Shown: piece by piece, positions 49,357 to 58,052 of the stretch
Layout: every line of letters starts with the position of its first letter
How positions within the stretch are numbered: the stretch's first letter is position 1
NCBI GenBank assembly: GCA_947483555.1
Contig: CANKMW010000005.1
Coordinates: 1-64,000 of the forward strand
Length of the DNA stretch: 64,000 nt
Direction: 5' to 3'
From: Myxococcales bacterium
Lineage (GTDB): Bacteria; Myxococcota_A; Polyangia; Haliangiales; Haliangiaceae
Notes under the pieces: model-generated
Told to the model about the DNA's origin: nothing
What the model saw: the letters and a program-made list of their open reading frames with translations, nothing else
Database searches by the model: none
Program-made: the position numbers and the translations under genes

Positions 49357-51042
49357 ATGAATCACAGGACCAGCCTCGCTCCACGCCTCGTCACCGCGGC
49401 GTGCCTTGCCGTCGTGCTGTGCGCATGCAAGTTCCCGTATCCGGGCGACGTCGAGGTCGATGCTTCGTCTGACGCCACCGCCGTGGATGCGACCGCGGTC
49501 GACGCCGTTCCCGATGACGGCCGGCCGGTGCAGCATCTCGTGACCGTGACGGTCGATCCCGCCGGAACCGGCACCGGGACGATCCAGATCGAGCCCGGCG
49601 GTTTCACCTGCGTCACCGGCGCGTGCATGCGCATGTACGACGCCGGCACGAACCTCACGATCACCGCGACGGGCACGACCTCGCTCGACGGCGTTGCCAG
49701 CATCAGTGGGGACTGTCAGGCGAGTCCGTGCCAGATCTCGAACCTGAGCGGCGACCGGGCCGTGACCGCGCGGTTCGTGCGGTACCAGTGTGTCCCGAGC
49801 ACCGAGACCTGCGCGGTCGGCGTCTACAACCAGTGCGACGCGACCGGTAACCACGTCTCGTACCTCATCCCCAACGGCGCCCTCGATGGGTCCTCGAGCA
49901 CGCTCACGATGAACGACTACGCGTGCCCGATGGGCTGCCACGCGACGCAATCGCACTGCGCTGACATCGCGCTGGGTAACGGCATCGAAGCAGCGCTGGA
50001 TACGCCCGCCGTCTCCCCTTCGGGCCTGGACCTCGTCATCCCTCGGCCCGCGGCGCAGGCCGGGACCGCGAGCGTCAACACGAACTCCTTCAACGCCAGC
50101 GCCGGTACGATCCAGGTGACCGACACGGATGGCGTTCAGATCACGGTCCCCGCGCAGCTGCTCGATCAACCGGGGGCGGCGCCCTCCGTGCTGGTGCTCA
50201 AGACCCGCACGTTCACGTTGCGTGCGGGAACGACGCTGCGTGCCGAGGGTGACGTCGCCCTCGCGATCGCTTCGCATTTCGACATCTACGTCGGTGGCAC
50301 CCTGGACCTCTCCGGAGACCGCCCCCCCAGCTCGGTTCCGACGGGCGGCGCGGGAGCGAACTACGCGAGCGGCGCGGCGTGCGTCGGGGTCTCGCTCGGC
50401 GCCACCACGGGCGCTGCGGGCGGCGGCGGTGGTGGTTGCGGCGGAGGCGCCAGCAGCACCGGGATCACGGGTGGAGTCGCCGTGGCCGTCGCACCACCAT
50501 TCATCATCGGTGGCTGCAGCGGTGGTCGAGGCAACGGGATTGGACAGCTCGCGAGCGGCGCAGGCGGAGGTCTGTTACTCGCGAGCCGCACGAAGGTGAG
50601 CTTGGCGGCGTCGGCCGTCATCGATCTGAGCGGCGGGCGGGGCCTCGGTGGCACGAACTACGCGGCCGGTGGCGGCGGCGGTGGGGTCGGCATCGTTCAG
50701 GCACCCGTCGTCCGTGTCGTCGCAGGAGCGATCGTCGCCGGGCGTGGTGGAAGCGGCGGTGCCGCGGGTACGACGGCGGGCGTGGCGGGGCTCGAAGGGA
50801 TGACGACCGGAACGAGCGGAACGCCTGGTCAGACGTGTGCCGGTTGCGGTACCGGAGGGACAGGCGGCGGCGAGGTGGCCTGTACCGGCGGCATCGGCGC
50901 CGGATCTGCCAGCGCGATCGCCGCCGGTGGCGGAGCTGCGGGCTCGTTCCAGTTGTACTCGCGCGGCGTCACCACCGTGCCGTCAGGCACGATGAAGCTC
51001 CGCGAGCTGCCTCAGGGGACGCTGGCCCCGCGCTCCCCATAG
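49357..51042 (+). CDS. Gly-rich surface lipoprotein
   Basis: A 561-residue exported lipoprotein. The signal peptide ends in a lipobox-like LCAC (Cys about 25), then an Asp/Ala linker and a beta-sandwich-like region (about 55-135, VTVTVDPAGTGTGTI; with paired Cys). A second Cys-bearing region comes next, and the last 250 residues are very Gly-rich (GGGGGGCGGG, GAGGGLLLAS, GGSGGAAGTT). The latter resembles polysaccharide-lyase-like or adhesin beta-helix proteins with Gly loops that are frequent in Myxococcota. AAGGA sits 7 nt before the ATG. Role in adhesion or matrix binding is inference. Confidence 0.8.
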   Translation: MNHRTSLAPRLVTAACLAVVLCACKFPYPGDVEVDASSDATAVDATAVDAVPDDGRPVQHLVTVTVDPAGTGTGTIQIEPGGFTCVTGACMRMYDAGTNLTITATGTTSLDGVASISGDCQASPCQISNLSGDRAVTARFVRYQCVPSTETCAVGVYNQCDATGNHVSYLIPNGALDGSSSTLTMNDYACPMGCHATQSHCADIALGNGIEAALDTPAVSPSGLDLVIPRPAAQAGTASVNTNSFNASAGTIQVTDTDGVQITVPAQLLDQPGAAPSVLVLKTRTFTLRAGTTLRAEGDVALAIASHFDIYVGGTLDLSGDRPPSSVPTGGAGANYASGAACVGVSLGATTGAAGGGGGGCGGGASSTGITGGVAVAVAPPFIIGGCSGGRGNGIGQLASGAGGGLLLASRTKVSLAASAVIDLSGGRGLGGTNYAAGGGGGGVGIVQAPVVRVVAGAIVAGRGGSGGAAGTTAGVAGLEGMTTGTSGTPGQTCAGCGTGGTGGGEVACTGGIGAGSASAIAAGGGAAGSFQLYSRGVTTVPSGTMKLRELPQGTLAPRSP

Positions 51043-51068
51043 GCCAGGCGCGTCACGTCCGTGACTCG

Positions 51069-51791
51069 CTAGATCCCGCAGCCCACGTTGCCGAGCGAGA
51101 ACGAGATCGACGCGATCGTTCCGGTAGCCGGGATCGTGCAGCCGCCGGGAACGATGACCGGGTTGCCCTGGAGCAGGCCATCCACGGCGGAGAACCTGGC
51201 GTTGGTCAGCGTGCCCATCACGCCGCCGTCGGGCGGGAATGCGTTCGGAGTGGCCCGGCAGATCTTGGTGATGGTCAGGGTGCCCGCGGTCGCAGCGAAG
51301 CTCGCGTCCGCGGTCATGGCCAGCAGGTCGACGCCGACGCCGAAGCCGGCCGTCGGCAGTGTGCCGAGGTTCGCTTCGGTCATGGGGTAGCCCTGGGCGA
51401 GCGTGGTCATGGTCGGGTCGAGCGCGATGATGAGCGCGTCGCCGCTGATCTCGCTTGAACCCAGGAGGAAGCCCTGCAGTTCGGCCCCGATCCCACCGCT
51501 CAGCGTGGCCGGGATGGTGATGGTCGGGCACGCGCACGCGCTGGTGGTGCAGACCCGGCCACCCGTGCACGCGGTGGTGCAGTTGCCGCAGAACTCTTCA
51601 CTGTTGGTGGTGTTCACGCACGCGCCATTGCAGTTCATGGTCGGCGCGTTGCACACCAGCGGTGGTGCATCGGTGGGTGCGTCGGTGGCCGCGTCGAGCG
51701 CGGCATCGACGACGACGACGACGCCGAGCGAGCAGACGAGGATGGCGGACGAGAACGAAGACACGAGCGAGGTGCGAACAGAGCGAGTCAT
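51069..51791 (-). CDS. Secreted Cys-containing beta-domain protein
   Basis: A 240-residue exported protein of unknown function. Its parts are a signal peptide (about 1-30), an Asp/Ala/Thr linker (DAALDAATDAPTDAP), a Cys-rich knot (about 45-90, CNGACVNTTNSEEFCGNC, CTGGRVC) of the type seen in Myxococcota stigma-like proteins, and a C-terminal beta domain (about 95-240). ATG at 51791 follows GGGAGGA, one of the clearer SD sequences here. It converges with the Gly-rich lipoprotein gene, with 26 nt between stops. Confidence 0.76.
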   Translation of the reverse strand: MTRSVRTSLVSSFSSAILVCSLGVVVVVDAALDAATDAPTDAPPLVCNAPTMNCNGACVNTTNSEEFCGNCTTACTGGRVCTTSACACPTITIPATLSGGIGAELQGFLLGSSEISGDALIIALDPTMTTLAQGYPMTEANLGTLPTAGFGVGVDLLAMTADASFAATAGTLTITKICRATPNAFPPDGGVMGTLTNARFSAVDGLLQGNPVIVPGGCTIPATGTIASISFSLGNVGCGI

Positions 51792-51926
51792 GGTTCCTCC
51801 CGGACCCGCGCGCAGCGCGGCAAGCGTGGCGTGACGTTGGCGTGTCTGTTGACCGATTTTCAATTCGGGCGACCGCACGACTCCCCACGAGGCGCCGGCC
51901 GCGGAACGGAGACTAGTTCAATCCAC

Positions 51927-52826
51927 TCAGTCGTCGAAGGGCGAGATCATCTTGGCCTCTGTCTCGCCCTTACCGACCACGACCTTGTCGTAGTAGTCGG
52001 CCTGCTTGATGCCACCCTTGATGGCCTCATCGGCCTTCCTGATCTCCTCGTCGATGATCCGCTTGAAGGCGGACGGGTCGCCGGCCTGCGTGAAGCGGCC
52101 GTTGACGTAGAAGCTGGGCGTGCCACCGGCGCCGAACTGCTGCAGCGTCCGCATGCTGCGGCCCAGCCACTCCTTGCAGTCGCCGTCCATGTCGGCCTTG
52201 AACTTCGCCGCATCCAGCCCGAGCTCGCCGGCCAGCGCGACCACGGCCTCGGCGGTCAGCGCGTCCTTGTTGGGCGGGGCGCCCTGGGCCGGCCACGACT
52301 TCTTCCACAGCGCCTTCTGGTAGACGTCGTACTTGCCCTGCTTCTGCGCCGCACACACCGCCTGGCCCGACGGCATCGCCGGCTCGCCGTGGATGATGAA
52401 GTACTTCGCCACCACGCGGACATCCTTGGGGTACTCGGCGAGCAGCTGCTCCATCGTCGGCGCCACCATCGCGCAGTACGGGCACAGGAACTCGTACGCC
52501 TCGACGATGGTGACCTTGGCATCGGCCGGACCGACGATCGGATCGGCGTGGTCGATGGGCACCGCGTAGGTCGCCTTCTCGTCGAGCTTGGGCGGCACGG
52601 CCTGCTTGAGGAAGCCCGTGATCTTGTCGAGCTTCCGCTCGAGGCGGGCGAGGCGATCGTCGACGCTGCCGGTCGGGGCCGTCGACACCGGCTTGCCGGC
52701 CTCGGGCATCGTGCGGGGGCCGGACTTGTCGCCGAAGTTGGGCTGCTGCTTGTCTTGCTGGCAGCCGGCGAGCGCCGCTGCGAGCGCTGCCGTGAGGGTG
52801 AGGGTGAGTACGGCGGAACGGATCAT
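51927..52826 (-). CDS. DsbA/DsbG-like thiol-disulfide lipoprotein
   Basis: A 299-residue periplasmic thioredoxin-fold protein. The signal peptide ends in lipobox LAGC (Cys about 22). A helical linker (about 50-75) precedes the thioredoxin domain with inserted helices (about 100-290), active site FLCPYCAMV and the cis-Pro in GGTPSFYVNG. CPYC is the redox pair of DsbA/DsbG-type oxidases or isomerases. It probably forms disulfides in the many Cys-rich envelope proteins nearby. A TAGTAT/TGGACA promoter ends 7 nt before the ATG. Confidence 0.9.
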   Translation of the reverse strand: MIRSAVLTLTLTAALAAALAGCQQDKQQPNFGDKSGPRTMPEAGKPVSTAPTGSVDDRLARLERKLDKITGFLKQAVPPKLDEKATYAVPIDHADPIVGPADAKVTIVEAYEFLCPYCAMVAPTMEQLLAEYPKDVRVVAKYFIIHGEPAMPSGQAVCAAQKQGKYDVYQKALWKKSWPAQGAPPNKDALTAEAVVALAGELGLDAAKFKADMDGDCKEWLGRSMRTLQQFGAGGTPSFYVNGRFTQAGDPSAFKRIIDEEIRKADEAIKGGIKQADYYDKVVVGKGETEAKMISPFDD

Positions 52827-52833
52827 GGCGCGG

Positions 52834-52861
52834 ATACTAGCCGTCCCGTGCGCGTTGTCCA
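52834..52861 (-). promoter_or_regulatory. Sigma70-like promoter of the DsbA-like gene
   Basis: On the minus strand, -35 TGGACA (52856-52861), 16-bp spacer and -10 TAGTAT (52834-52839). The predicted transcription start is within 1-2 nt of the ATG at 52826, so the mRNA would be leaderless. Confidence 0.55.
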
Positions 52862-52968
52862 TGGCAGACCACCGGCCGCGGGGGGTGGTGAGAATCTGTC
52901 AGGGGTCGCGGCGCTCACACCGCAGCCGAACCGTCACGTTGCCGTGGCGGCCGGGCCACCAGGGGCTG

Positions 52969-52974
52969 TAACCT
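52969..52974 (+). promoter_or_regulatory. Putative -10 hexamer of the DUF3108 gene
   Basis: TAACCT ends 8 nt before the GTG at 52983; no SD between. Confidence 0.3.
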
Positions 52975-52982
52975 TGGGCCTC

Positions 52983-53864
52983 GTGCGGATCCGCCGGATC
53001 AACGTGACCCTGACCGTGACGCTGGTCGCTGCGGCGGCCGCCGTGGGCGCGTGCGGCGCCGAACGCCGGCCGGCACCGACCGGCACGATGGTGGCCTCGA
53101 CGGGCAGCGAGCCGGTGCTCGGCGGCGGGCCGGTGGCGAGCTCGCCGCTGGCATCGCCGGGCGAGCGGATGCTCTACCGGGTCGCCATCCACGGCTTCGA
53201 GCTGGCCGAGTTCTCGATCACCGTGGGCGAGGTGACCACGGTCGACGGCAGCGACGTCGTGGTGGTGCAGTCGGAGGCGCGCACCACCAAGGTGGCGGCG
53301 ATGCTCAAGCCGGTCGAGGACATCTTCACGAGCTGGATCAGCCGCACCGACGGCCGCTCGGTGATGTTCAGGTCCAGCGAGCGGGCCTCGAAGGACGATC
53401 ACCAGACCGAGGTCGCCGAGACCCGGCGAGCCGCCGGCCCGTTGACCACGCGGATCACCCGCGGTGGCGAGGAGATCACCGAGGCGCAGACCATCCTTGG
53501 CCACGGTGGTCACGACTTCAATTCGTTTCTGATCTTCCTGCGCGGCTGGGACGCCGAGCCAGGCATGCACCTCGAGGCCGACGTCCTGCGCAGCCGCTAC
53601 GTGTGGCGGGTGCAGATGGAGGTGATCGGCTACGAGAACCTGTCGACCAAGCTCGGCAACCTGCCGACCGCTCGCTACGACGGTGAAGGCGTGCGCCTGG
53701 CCCGCGATGGCACCATCGATCCAACGTCCGACCGGCGCCGCTTCTCGATCTGGCTCACCGACGACGCCGACCGGGTGCCGGTCAGGCTCATCGCCCGCAC
53801 CGACTACGGCGACGTCGTGATGGAGCTGCTCGCGTACAGTCCCGGCGCCGCGACCGGGCGCTGA
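52983..53864 (+). CDS. DUF3108-domain lipoprotein
   Basis: A 293-residue envelope protein. A signal peptide with lipobox-like VGAC (Cys about 22) precedes a DUF3108 domain (about 60-290): ERMLYRVAIHGFELAEFSIT, FTSWISRTDGRSVMF, and the late RRRFSIWLTDDADRVPVRL and IARTDYGDV. These follow the family's beta-strand order, in which the protein measures or binds a substrate at the outer membrane; its function is not known. Divergent from the DsbA-like gene. GTG at 52983 chosen from the signal peptide. Confidence 0.83.
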   Translation: MRIRRINVTLTVTLVAAAAAVGACGAERRPAPTGTMVASTGSEPVLGGGPVASSPLASPGERMLYRVAIHGFELAEFSITVGEVTTVDGSDVVVVQSEARTTKVAAMLKPVEDIFTSWISRTDGRSVMFRSSERASKDDHQTEVAETRRAAGPLTTRITRGGEEITEAQTILGHGGHDFNSFLIFLRGWDAEPGMHLEADVLRSRYVWRVQMEVIGYENLSTKLGNLPTARYDGEGVRLARDGTIDPTSDRRRFSIWLTDDADRVPVRLIARTDYGDVVMELLAYSPGAATGR

Positions 53865-53954
53865 CCGAGCGCTCCGGTAAGCCTACTTGGCCTGCACGAC
53901 CGTGCCACAAACTGTTGTGCGGCGAGCAAATCACGACCTGTCTGTCGTCGCCAG

Positions 53955-54608
53955 TTACGGCGCTTTCGATTGGGCGGCGGATCTGCGGAATTCATTGGTT
54001 CCGCACCAGAGCGCCATGCACCCCTCTTCGTAGCGAAGCTGGATCTCGACGTAGCCGGCACGCTCGAGGGCGAGCGGCTGGTCGGCGCGCGCGGGTGCGA
54101 GTGCTGGCAGCCCCGTCTCGGGAGTCAGGTAGTGATCGGCGTAGAGCAGCATGCCTCCGGGGGCGACCAACGTGCGGGCGCGCTCGAGCAGCGGCACCAG
54201 GTGGCGCTTGTGACGCGTCTCGTGCGCGGCCTGCAACGTGACGATCGCGTCGAACGTGCCGAGGTCGCGAGGCCAGGCGGGCTCGCGAAAGTCGCGCGTC
54301 ACGAAGGTCACGCGGCTCGCGAGCTCGCCGAGATGCTGTGCGGCGATCTGGTGCATGGCGGGCGAGAAGTCGAGCGCGACATAGGTCTGCACGTCGCAAT
54401 GGACGAGGATCTCGCCGGCGAGCTGGCCCGGGCCAGAGCCGAGTTCGAGGATGCGGAGCTTCGAGCGCGAGGTCAACGCGGCGCAGAACGCGGCGAGGAA
54501 GCGCGGCCGATACGGACGCTTGATTCGCGTGTCCTCGATCCAGGCACGTGCGGTCGCGGGGTCGCGAAAGTCGACCCGGATCGGCACGTCGTCGTCGTCG
54601 CTTGTCAT
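53955..54608 (-). CDS. Class I SAM-dependent methyltransferase
   Basis: A 217-residue enzyme of the UbiE/Trans-aconitate methyltransferase size. Motif I is LRILELGSGPGQLAGEI, strand 2 ends VALDFSP, and motif III is FDAIVTLQAAHE; the C-terminal helices include GGMLLYADHYL. The target is unknown. A recognisable promoter lies directly upstream, giving an almost leaderless mRNA. It converges with the DUF3108 gene; the 90 bp between them (53865-53954) hold no feature I can identify. Confidence 0.85.
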   Translation of the reverse strand: MTSDDDDVPIRVDFRDPATARAWIEDTRIKRPYRPRFLAAFCAALTSRSKLRILELGSGPGQLAGEILVHCDVQTYVALDFSPAMHQIAAQHLGELASRVTFVTRDFREPAWPRDLGTFDAIVTLQAAHETRHKRHLVPLLERARTLVAPGGMLLYADHYLTPETGLPALAPARADQPLALERAGYVEIQLRYEEGCMALWCGTNEFRRSAAQSKAP

Positions 54609-54617
54609 CCCACGTCC

Positions 54618-54645
54618 GTTCTACAGGGAGTTTGCAGCGAGTCAA
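54618..54645 (-). promoter_or_regulatory. Sigma70-like promoter of the methyltransferase gene
   Basis: On the minus strand, -35 TTGACT (54640-54645), 16-bp spacer, -10 TAGAAC (54618-54623). The predicted start lies about 3 nt before the ATG at 54608. Confidence 0.55.
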
Positions 54646-54820
54646 ATGCGGGGTCGGATGGAGGTCGCTCGTCGATCGACCGCACGAGAGGGTCCACGTG
54701 TTCGCCCGGCGAGAGGGCGGACGGTATGTCGAGATCGCCGAGCTGGGTCGCGGCGCCGTCCTGCGCTGCGCCGCGCTGCCGACCGTCGCCGTTGCGATCG
54801 ACGACCTGTTCGCGCCCTGA
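54641..54820 (+). pseudogene. Remnant of a Uma2-family nuclease gene
   Basis: The plus-strand frame reads VGWRSLVDRPHERVHVFARR, EGGRYVEIAELGRGAVLRC and VAIDDLFAP before a stop. This matches the last third of Uma2-type PD-(D/E)XK proteins (pattern W-x-LVDP, then VFR-x-GGRY, then DDLF). The catalytic part and start codon are absent, so this is a 3' fragment left in the intergenic space. Confidence 0.55.
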
Positions 54821-54861
54821 CACTTCGGTGGCGAAAACGTGCGCCGGGCGGCGCCGGCGGC

Positions 54862-54867
54862 TAGAAC
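54862..54867 (+). promoter_or_regulatory. Putative -10 hexamer of the sulfatase operon
   Basis: TAGAAC ends 6 nt before the ATG at 54874, leaving no room for an SD (a GAGGG is within the spacer but too close). Confidence 0.35.
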
Positions 54868-54873
54868 CGAGGG

Positions 54874-57060
54874 ATGCGCGCGCTGGTTGCCGTCGTCCTG
54901 CTTGCGGCCTGCGGTAACCGTCCGCCGTCGGGGCAGCGGGATGATGCCCTTCGACTCGGCGCTTCGCGCCTCGCTCAGGGCGAACCGGGACCGGGGAGCG
55001 CGGGACCTGGTGGCGTGGAGGGCGCGGCTGGCGGACGCGAGGTCGGCGGATCCGCGGCGGTGGTGGTGCCGCGACCACCGGCGCTGGCGGCGACGCCGCG
55101 CATCGATCTCGACGCCAACCGGGCCCGCTGGCATGTCTTCGATCATGGGCTGGTGCTCCCGATCGCCAGCGAGGGGCTGCGCAAGTACGACCTGTCGTAT
55201 CGGTCGCCGTGGCGCGACGCGGTCACCGTCGACCACCGGCGCTGGCGCGAGGCGCGCGGCAAGGCGACGCTGACGATCCCGTGGATCGATGGCGACGGCG
55301 CCGCGGTGGTGGCGGTTCGCGCCCGCGGACCGGGCAAGTTCACCATGGCGCTCGACGGCAAGAAGCTCGGTGGTTACACGGTCGCTGACGCCGCGGGCCA
55401 GATGTTCCTGAACGTGCCGGCCGGCGCGCTGACCGTCGGCGAGCACACCCTGACCATCGACAGCAAGCGGGTGCGGTTCGGCACCATCGAGATCATGCCC
55501 GCCGGTGCGATGGGCGACGCCGGCTGCGGCGACGCCGGCTGGCGACGCATCAGCCTGTACGCCGAGCTGCCTGCCGGAGCGCACCTGGTGGCGCGACCGG
55601 TCGCCGACGGCGCAGTCCGGGTCGCGATCACGCCCGAGGACGGCCCGCGCCAGGTGCTCCACGACGGTCCGGCCGCAGCGCTGGCGGCGGCGCTGCCGCT
55701 GCCCGACACCGGCGAGCGCGTGGTGCGCCTCGATCTCGAGGCCGATGGTTGCGCGCGCTGGGACGGCACCCAGATCGCCGTTCGCGAGCGGGCGGTGGCG
55801 GTGCGGCCGCCGGCGGTCGACAACGTCGTGCTGGTCGTCATCGATACGCTGCGCGCCGATCGCCTGCGGCCGTACGGCGATACCCGGGTCGAGACGCCGT
55901 GGTTGACGGCGGCGGCGGCACGGGGCGCCGTGTTCCTGCGCAACCAGTCGATGGCGCCGTCGTCACCGCCGTCGCACGCGACCATCCACACCGGCCAGAT
56001 CCCGCGCGTCCACGGCGCCACCGGCGACGACGGCGAGATCGATCCCGACGCGCCGGTGCTGGCCGCGATCGCCGGCGCCGCCGGCATGGCCACGGCGTTC
56101 GTCGGCAACAACGACTTCGCGATGAGCCGGCTGCGCGGCCCCGGCGGCTGGGACGTGTTCGAGACCCCGTTCTACCGCCACGGCAAGGACTGCGGGCCGA
56201 TGTTCGAGCGCGGCGTGGCGGTGGCCGCCGCCGCGGCCGCCGAGCGGCGCCGCTTCTTCCTGTCGCTGCTGCCGATCGAGCCTCACGTCGCGTACCGGTT
56301 CCACGTCGGCATCACCGACAAGTACTTCGCCGGACCATGGGCGCGGCCGTTCGGCAAGCGGGTGACCAGCGCCCACCTCGGCCGCATCAAGAAGATGCGC
56401 ATGAGCGACGCGTCGTGGGCCCAGGTGCGGGCGCTCTACGATGGTGAGGTCGAGCGCGTCGACCGCTGCCTGGCGGTGCTCGAGGACGGCCTGCGCGCCG
56501 CCGGGGTGCTCGATCGCACCGCGATCGTGATCGCCTCCGATCACGGCGAGGGCCTCGGCGAGCGGGGCGCCAACGTCGGCCACGCCTACGGCCTCAACCG
56601 CGAGCTGGTCGACACGCCGCTGATCGTGATCGGCGGCGTGGCCGCGGCGCGGGTCGCGGCGCCGAGCTCCAACGTCGATCTGGCGCCGACCGTGCTCGAC
56701 CTGCTCGGGCTGCCGGTCGATCCGCGGATGCAGGGCCGCAGCCTGGTGCCCGACACGCTGGCGCCGCCACTGCCTCGGGTGGTGGCCAGCGAGTACGGCA
56801 GGAGCTACGCCTTGCGCGCCGCCCGGTGGCACCTGGTGGTCGGCTACAGCGGCAAGGGTGAACTGTTCGACAGCGCCGCCGATCCCGACGAGCGCCACGA
56901 CCGCAGCGGCGACGCCGCCATCCCGCTGCGCTACCTGCGCGACGCCGCCGGCCTGTACCTGGCGCACCGGGCGGCGTGGAAGGCGCCGGTGTGGGGCGCG
57001 CTCAACGACCTGGCGCCGGGTAACCCGCTGGCGCCAGACGCGCTACTCTCGGATCGATGA
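54874..57060 (+). CDS. Sulfatase-superfamily lipoprotein with N-terminal beta domain
   Basis: A 728-residue exported protein. The signal peptide with lipobox LLAAC (Cys 13) is followed by a low-complexity segment (24-62) encoded partly by a REP-like repeat. A beta-sandwich-like domain comes next (about 75-300), then the alkaline-phosphatase/sulfatase fold (about 312-690). The metal site starts in [11 protein letters not shown] and is completed by [12 protein letters not shown] and HAYGLNRE. The usual C/S-x-P-x-R catalytic motif is replaced by [11 protein letters not shown], so an active-site Ser is possible but the formylglycine Arg is missing. It may be a phospho- or sulfotransferase variant. 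It overlaps the next gene by 4 nt. Confidence 0.86.
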   Translation: MRALVAVVLLAACGNRPPSGQRDDALRLGASRLAQGEPGPGSAGPGGVEGAAGGREVGGSAAVVVPRPPALAATPRIDLDANRARWHVFDHGLVLPIASEGLRKYDLSYRSPWRDAVTVDHRRWREARGKATLTIPWIDGDGAAVVAVRARGPGKFTMALDGKKLGGYTVADAAGQMFLNVPAGALTVGEHTLTIDSKRVRFGTIEIMPAGAMGDAGCGDAGWRRISLYAELPAGAHLVARPVADGAVRVAITPEDGPRQVLHDGPAAALAAALPLPDTGERVVRLDLEADGCARWDGTQIAVRERAVAVRPPAVDNVVLVVIDTLRADRLRPYGDTRVETPWLTAAAARGAVFLRNQSMAPSSPPSHATIHTGQIPRVHGATGDDGEIDPDAPVLAAIAGAAGMATAFVGNNDFAMSRLRGPGGWDVFETPFYRHGKDCGPMFERGVAVAAAAAAERRRFFLSLLPIEPHVAYRFHVGITDKYFAGPWARPFGKRVTSAHLGRIKKMRMSDASWAQVRALYDGEVERVDRCLAVLEDGLRAAGVLDRTAIVIASDHGEGLGERGANVGHAYGLNRELVDTPLIVIGGVAAARVAAPSSNVDLAPTVLDLLGLPVDPRMQGRSLVPDTLAPPLPRVVASEYGRSYALRAARWHLVVGYSGKGELFDSAADPDERHDRSGDAAIPLRYLRDAAGLYLAHRAAWKAPVWGALNDLAPGNPLAPDALLSDR
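54947..54989. repeat. REP-like palindrome inside the sulfatase coding region
   Basis: CCCTTCGACTCGGCGCTTCG then CGCCTCGCTCAGGGCGAACC has the CTTCGAC...CTCAGG-CGAAC skeleton of the elements at 1-93 and 7667-7816. The insertion keeps frame and encodes the linker after the lipobox. Confidence 0.7.
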
Positions 57061-57557
57061 GCGAGCCGGCACCGCCGCCGCCCGACGACGAAGACGAGGC
57101 CGAGCGCGAGCGCAAGCGCGCCCGCCGTCGGGCCTGGAACTTCGGGTTCTCGGAGAACGTGCCGCACAACCGCGCGCTCGGCATGGTGGTCGAGGACATC
57201 GACGACAACTGGGCCCGGCTCCGGCTGCCGTACGACGTGCGGCTGGTCGGCAACCCCGAGACCGGCGTGCTGCACGGCGGCGCCATCACCGCGCTGCTCG
57301 ACGCCTGCTCGGGCGCGGCGGTGTTCGCGTCGCTGGACCGGATGCAACCGATCGCCACCCTCGACCTGCGCATCGACTACCTGCGGCCCGGCGAGGTCGG
57401 CCGCGACGTGGTGGCGCGCGCGACCTGCTACCACCTGAGCCGGAACGTCGGCTTCGCGCGCGCGGTCGCGTACCACGACAGCGAAGATCATCCGATCGCG
57501 ACCGCGGCCGGTACCTTCATGATCGCGACCACGCCGGGCACCGGGAGGAAGCCGTGA
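57057..57557 (+). CDS. PaaI-type hot-dog thioesterase (first of pair)
   Basis: A 166-residue acyl-CoA thioesterase-like protein. The N-terminal 30 residues are a charged tail; the hot-dog fold follows with GMVVEDIDD, then VLHGGAITALLDACSGAAVF (the catalytic HGG and helix), and ATLDLRIDYLRPG. The family hydrolyses acyl-CoA thioesters in the cytosol. ATG overlaps the sulfatase stop (ATGA). Duplicated with the next gene. Confidence 0.85.
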   Translation: MSEPAPPPPDDEDEAERERKRARRRAWNFGFSENVPHNRALGMVVEDIDDNWARLRLPYDVRLVGNPETGVLHGGAITALLDACSGAAVFASLDRMQPIATLDLRIDYLRPGEVGRDVVARATCYHLSRNVGFARAVAYHDSEDHPIATAAGTFMIATTPGTGRKP

Positions 57558-57997
57558 CCACGGTGCTCGAGTACATCGCCGCGGTGCGCGCCCAGGGCGA
57601 TCTCACGCCGCTGCTCGCCGCCATGCCGTATGCGCAGTTCATGGGGTTCTCGGTGGCGGTCGAAGGCGACGATCTGATCACGTCGATGCGCTACGGCCCC
57701 CACCTGGTGGGCAACCCGTCGCTGCCGGCCCTGCACGGCGGCACGCTCGGCGCACTGCTCGAGGCGGCGGCGGCGTTCAAGCTGGTGTGGGCGTCGGAGA
57801 CCGTCGTGCTGCCCAAGACCATCACGATCACGATCGAGTACACGCGCCCGGCGCGTCCGGTCGACACCCACGCCCGCGCCATCATCACCCGGCAGGGTCG
57901 GCGGGTCGCCTCGCTGCGCGTCGAGGCCTACCAGGACGAGCGCGACAACCCGGTCGCCAGCGCCAACGTCCATTTCCTGATCAAGCGCGACGACTAG
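57554..57997 (+). CDS. PaaI-type hot-dog thioesterase (second of pair)
   Basis: A 147-residue paralogue of the preceding protein with the same core: QFMGFSVAVEGDDL, LPALHGGTLGALLEAAAAFK and TITITIEYTRPARP. The proteins diverge outside the hot-dog core, so they may act as a hetero-oligomer or on different chains. GTG at 57554 overlaps the previous stop (GTGA). Both are coupled to the sulfatase; why a surface lipoprotein is cotranslated with cytosolic thioesterases is unclear. Confidence 0.85.
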   Translation: MTTVLEYIAAVRAQGDLTPLLAAMPYAQFMGFSVAVEGDDLITSMRYGPHLVGNPSLPALHGGTLGALLEAAAAFKLVWASETVVLPKTITITIEYTRPARPVDTHARAIITRQGRRVASLRVEAYQDERDNPVASANVHFLIKRDD

Positions 57998-58052
57998 CAC
58001 CAATGCCGATCACGTAGCGCCGGCATTGCGACCAGGACGTGCGCTGGAGGCG

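Noticed and set aside
51831..52982. N-terminal extension of the DUF3108 protein by about 384 codons
   Set aside because: The extension is antisense to the DsbA-like gene, while a signal peptide with lipobox starts at the GTG at 52983.
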